64,000 bases of DNA, taken from CAZMGG01 sp964565715 (GTDB taxonomy: Bacteria; Planctomycetota; UBA1135; UBA2386). This document shows positions 62,217-64,000 of the stretch, piece after piece (the first letter of the stretch is position 1; each line of letters begins with the position of its first letter). The stretch spans positions 1-64,000 of the forward strand of contig CAZMGG010000006.1 in the NCBI GenBank assembly GCA_964565715.1, given 5' to 3'. Below the pieces are notes generated by a model. That model was not told the DNA's origin. It ran no database searches and was given only the letters and a program-made list of their open reading frames with translations. The translations under genes and the position numbers were made by a program.

Positions 62217-62741
62217 ATGCCCCGCACGCTGCCCGTCCTGTTGTTCCTGTCCGCGGCCGCCTGTTCCGGCGAGGCGGCCGATCCGGTCGCCCGCGGCGAC
62301 TACCTGGTGCGCATCTGCGCCTGCGCCGACTGCCACACGCCGTTCCGGATGGGACCGAAGGGGCCCGAGCCCGACCCGGCCCGCCACCTGAGCGGCCATC
62401 CGGCGGCGATGCCGATCGTGGCGCCGCCGGCTGCGGTCGAGGCGCCCTGGAACTGGCACGGCACCGCCACCAACACCGCGTTCGCCGGCCCCTGGGGGGT
62501 GAGCCTCGCCGCCAACCTGACGCCGCACCTCGGCACGGGCCTCGGCACCTGGTCCTTCGAGCAGTTCCGCGCCGCCATGCGGGAGGGCCGGCACATGGGC
62601 ACCGGCCGGCCCGTGCTGCCGCCGATGCCGTGGCCGGCGTATGGCCAGATGACCGACGACGACCTGCGGGCGGTCTACCAGTACCTGCGCTCGTTGCCGC
62701 CGATCGAGAACCAGGTGCCGATGCCGCTGTCGCCTCGGTAG
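62217..62741 (+). CDS. Monoheme cytochrome c lipoprotein, paralogue 2
   Basis: A 174-residue protein from ATG 62217. MPRTLPVLLFLSAAACSGEAA has a clear lipobox (AAAC). The heme motif is C36-A-D-C-H40 in RICACADCHTPF. GPKGPEPDPARHLSGHPAAMP, AFAGPWGVSLAANLTPHLGTG, RHMGTGRPVLPPMPWPAY and TDDDLRAVYQYLRSLPPIEN align along the whole length with the protein at 59702. The two flank the flavin-fold genes, so a duplication predates or accompanies the assembly of the cluster. The ATG at 62217 is preferred over an in-frame ATG at 62193, because it directly begins the signal. Confidence 0.87.
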   Translation: MPRTLPVLLFLSAAACSGEAADPVARGDYLVRICACADCHTPFRMGPKGPEPDPARHLSGHPAAMPIVAPPAAVEAPWNWHGTATNTAFAGPWGVSLAANLTPHLGTGLGTWSFEQFRAAMREGRHMGTGRPVLPPMPWPAYGQMTDDDLRAVYQYLRSLPPIENQVPMPLSPR

Positions 62742-62768
62742 CCGCCGCGGCGGCGCCCGGCGAGCGCC

Positions 62769-63482
62769 TCAGTCGCGGCGCGACATCAGCAGGATCAGGA
62801 TGTGCTTGAACAGGTAGACGACGTCGGTGAACAGCACCACCGCCGCCGACACCGCCATCGTCGTCGGATAGCGGTGCAGCACCTCGCTGGTGTCGTAGAG
62901 GATGTAGCCGGCGAACAGCAGCACCAGCAGGCCGGAGAACAGCAGCGGCGTGCCGAAGCCGAAGATCCAGCCGCACAGGCCGAGGACCAGCAGGCCCCAG
63001 AAGGCCAGGAACAGCACGCCGCGCAGGAACGAGAAGTCCTTGCCGGTCATCAGCACGAACGCGGTCAGCCCGCTGAAGATCAGCGCCGTCAGCAGCGCCG
63101 CCAGGTTCAGCGTCGCCGGCGCCGTGTGGGCCGCGTGCAGCACCAGCGGCGCCATCAGCAGCGCCAGCAGGAACGACCACGCGAAGTAGGCGATCAGGTT
63201 GAGCGGGCTGGTGCGGGCCACCGACTGCACCACGTAGAAGCCGCCCATCATGATCGCCAGGTAGATCAGCCAGCCGAACCGCGAGCCGCCGATGGTCCGC
63301 CACAGGCTGTCGGCCATGTCGGCGATGAACGGCACGTTGGCCGCGCCCCACAGGCTGGCGGCGAACGTCAGCACGCCGGCCAGCACCAGTGAGTAGACCT
63401 TGCGGAGGAAGGCGGCTCGTTCGGCGGGAAGCGCCTCGGCGGCGGGGACCTGACCGGCGAACGCGTAGGGGTTCTGGCTCAT
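62769..63482 (-). CDS. Bax-inhibitor-1 family membrane protein (YbhL/YccA-like)
   Basis: A 237-residue inner-membrane protein. The short N-terminus (MSQNPYAFAGQ) is followed by seven hydrophobic segments, from YSLVLAGVLTFAASLWGAA to VVLFTDVVYLFKHILIL. GGSRFGWLIYLAIMMGGFYV, FSGLTAFVLMTGKDFSFLRG and LFAGYILYDTSEVLHRYP, with the conserved Asp pair region near the end, match the BI-1/UPF0005 family, whose members are proton-sensitive calcium-leak channels in structural studies. The ATG at 63482 is preferred because an upstream extension is Arg-rich. A TACAAT box lies 8 bases before it. Confidence 0.9.
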   Translation of the reverse strand: MSQNPYAFAGQVPAAEALPAERAAFLRKVYSLVLAGVLTFAASLWGAANVPFIADMADSLWRTIGGSRFGWLIYLAIMMGGFYVVQSVARTSPLNLIAYFAWSFLLALLMAPLVLHAAHTAPATLNLAALLTALIFSGLTAFVLMTGKDFSFLRGVLFLAFWGLLVLGLCGWIFGFGTPLLFSGLLVLLFAGYILYDTSEVLHRYPTTMAVSAAVVLFTDVVYLFKHILILLMSRRD

Positions 63483-63490
63483 GGGCCGGG

Positions 63491-63496
63491 ATTGTA
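63491..63496 (-). promoter_or_regulatory. Putative -10 box TACAAT
   Basis: Read on the minus strand, CATACAATCCC ends close to the ATG at 63482, with TACAAT 8 bases from the start (5 of 6 matches to the -10 consensus). It implies a very short leader for the BI-1 gene. Confidence 0.5.
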
Positions 63497-63567
63497 TGGA
63501 CGCACGGGCCGGCGGGAAGCCGGACCGGCCGGCTCGCAGTCGCCGGCACCGCTGCGTAAGGCGGCCC

Positions 63568-64000
63568 ATGACCCCGTTCCGCCCGTTGCCCGCCGTTCTC
63601 ATGTTGCTGCTGCCGGCGCTGCCGGCCCAGGACCCGGCCCGCAAGCCGGGCGCCGAGCGCCTCACCTACCAGGACGTCGGCAAGCCGATCGCCTGGGTGT
63701 CGGATGCACCGGTGGTGCGCTGGGCCCGGGACTCCGTGCACGTCGAGATCGAGCAGGGCAAGAAGGTGCTCTGGCTCGACCCGCACACCCTGCAGACCCG
63801 CGAGCCCGATGCCGACACGGCACCGGCGGCGGCGCCGCCGGCCCCGGGCGAACGCCGCGGCGGCCGCTTCCGTCCCGGGCGAGGCGCCGACGACGGCCGG
63901 CCGCGCCTCCTGGTGCGCGACGGCGACCTGTTCCAGCAGGCGCGCGGCGGCGACCCGCAGCAGCTCGCCGCCGGCAAGGGCCAGCCCGTGCAGGAAGCGC
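63568..64000 (+). CDS. N-terminus of a probable S9/DPP-IV-like exported peptidase, truncated by window end
   Basis: The frame from ATG 63568 runs off the window after 144 codons. The signal peptide is MTPFRPLPAVLMLLLPALPAQ. The mature part (RLTYQDVGKPIAWVSDAP, then VVRWARDSVHVEIEQG and KKVLWLDPHTLQTREP) looks like the start of a DPP-IV-type beta-propeller, in which such short strand motifs precede the peptidase domain. A Pro/Ala/Arg-rich insert follows, then LLVRDGDLFQQARGGDP. The catalytic domain is outside the window, so the family assignment is tentative. It could be another beta-propeller protein. Confidence 0.5.
   Translation, partial: MTPFRPLPAVLMLLLPALPAQDPARKPGAERLTYQDVGKPIAWVSDAPVVRWARDSVHVEIEQGKKVLWLDPHTLQTREPDADTAPAAAPPAPGERRGGRFRPGRGADDGRPRLLVRDGDLFQQARGGDPQQLAAGKGQPVQEA

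Overview
The window is GC-rich, densely coded chromosomal DNA, most likely from a member of the Planctomycetota (inference). The reasons are a Ser/Thr kinase near an ECF-type sigma factor, many large Sec-exported proteins whose signal peptides end in A-Q (PAQ, LAQ, AAQ), a shared C-terminal domain with a G-x-GC motif and an L-G-A-P-G-C-F motif on several exported proteins, repeats of the type ELW-x-TDGT, and cytochrome-c-type lipoproteins. No rRNA, tRNA, CRISPR array, insertion sequence or prophage was seen. No gene-free stretch exceeds 300 bases.

Layout. 0-0.5 kb: a small possible membrane-anchored ORF with no good start. 0.5-9.2 kb: an Lhr-type helicase, an MBL-fold hydrolase, a methyltransferase, a TlpA/thioredoxin-like exported protein and a DmpA-type (P1/S58) peptidase. 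9.3-18.1 kb, all on +: an M28 peptidase with a PDZ domain, a Ser/Thr kinase with TPR-like repeats, an exported protein, an ECF-type sigma factor, and an exported protein that joins five WWYYG repeats to a class A beta-lactamase fold. This last architecture is that of the fungal polyglycine hydrolases. 18.3-25 kb: a B12-binding radical SAM enzyme, a glycosyltransferase, a HEAT-repeat protein, phosphatidylserine decarboxylase, a LysM lipoprotein and TrmO. 25-43.2 kb: mainly exported proteins, including a tandem pair of PKD-domain paralogues, a large zinc metallopeptidase and a related protein that has lost the HExxH motif. argJ, a methyltransferase and a TM2 protein lie among them.

51.0-43.2 kb (minus strand): an arginine operon in the order argR-C-B-D-F-G-H plus a GNAT N-acetylglutamate synthase-like gene, joined by 4-base ATGA/GTGA overlaps. 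Two near-identical direct repeats, GCATGAATATGC and GCATGATTATGC, lie just before argR and look like ArgR operators. argJ lies 9 kb downstream of the operon end, apart from the operon. Together these genes cover glutamate to arginine by the cyclic acetyl pathway.

51-58 kb: a YdcF-like protein, a DUF2911-like protein, a class V aminotransferase, a nitrilase-family lipoprotein and a large ELW-TDGT repeat protein. 58.07-62.74 kb (+): a compact cluster of a hemerythrin-like protein, a diheme lipoprotein, a monoheme lipoprotein, a short flavin split-barrel protein, a three-domain protein (flavin split barrel, GAF, winged helix) and a second monoheme lipoprotein. This is the best candidate here for an uncharacterised redox or gas-sensing module. 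62.8-64 kb: a Bax-inhibitor-1 family membrane protein, and the N-terminus of a probable S9/DPP-IV-like peptidase that runs off the end.

A recurring TAnnnT promoter element, usually GCTAnnnT followed by GC-rich sequence, sits before many genes, often only 7-10 bases before the start codon. This suggests short-leader or leaderless transcripts.
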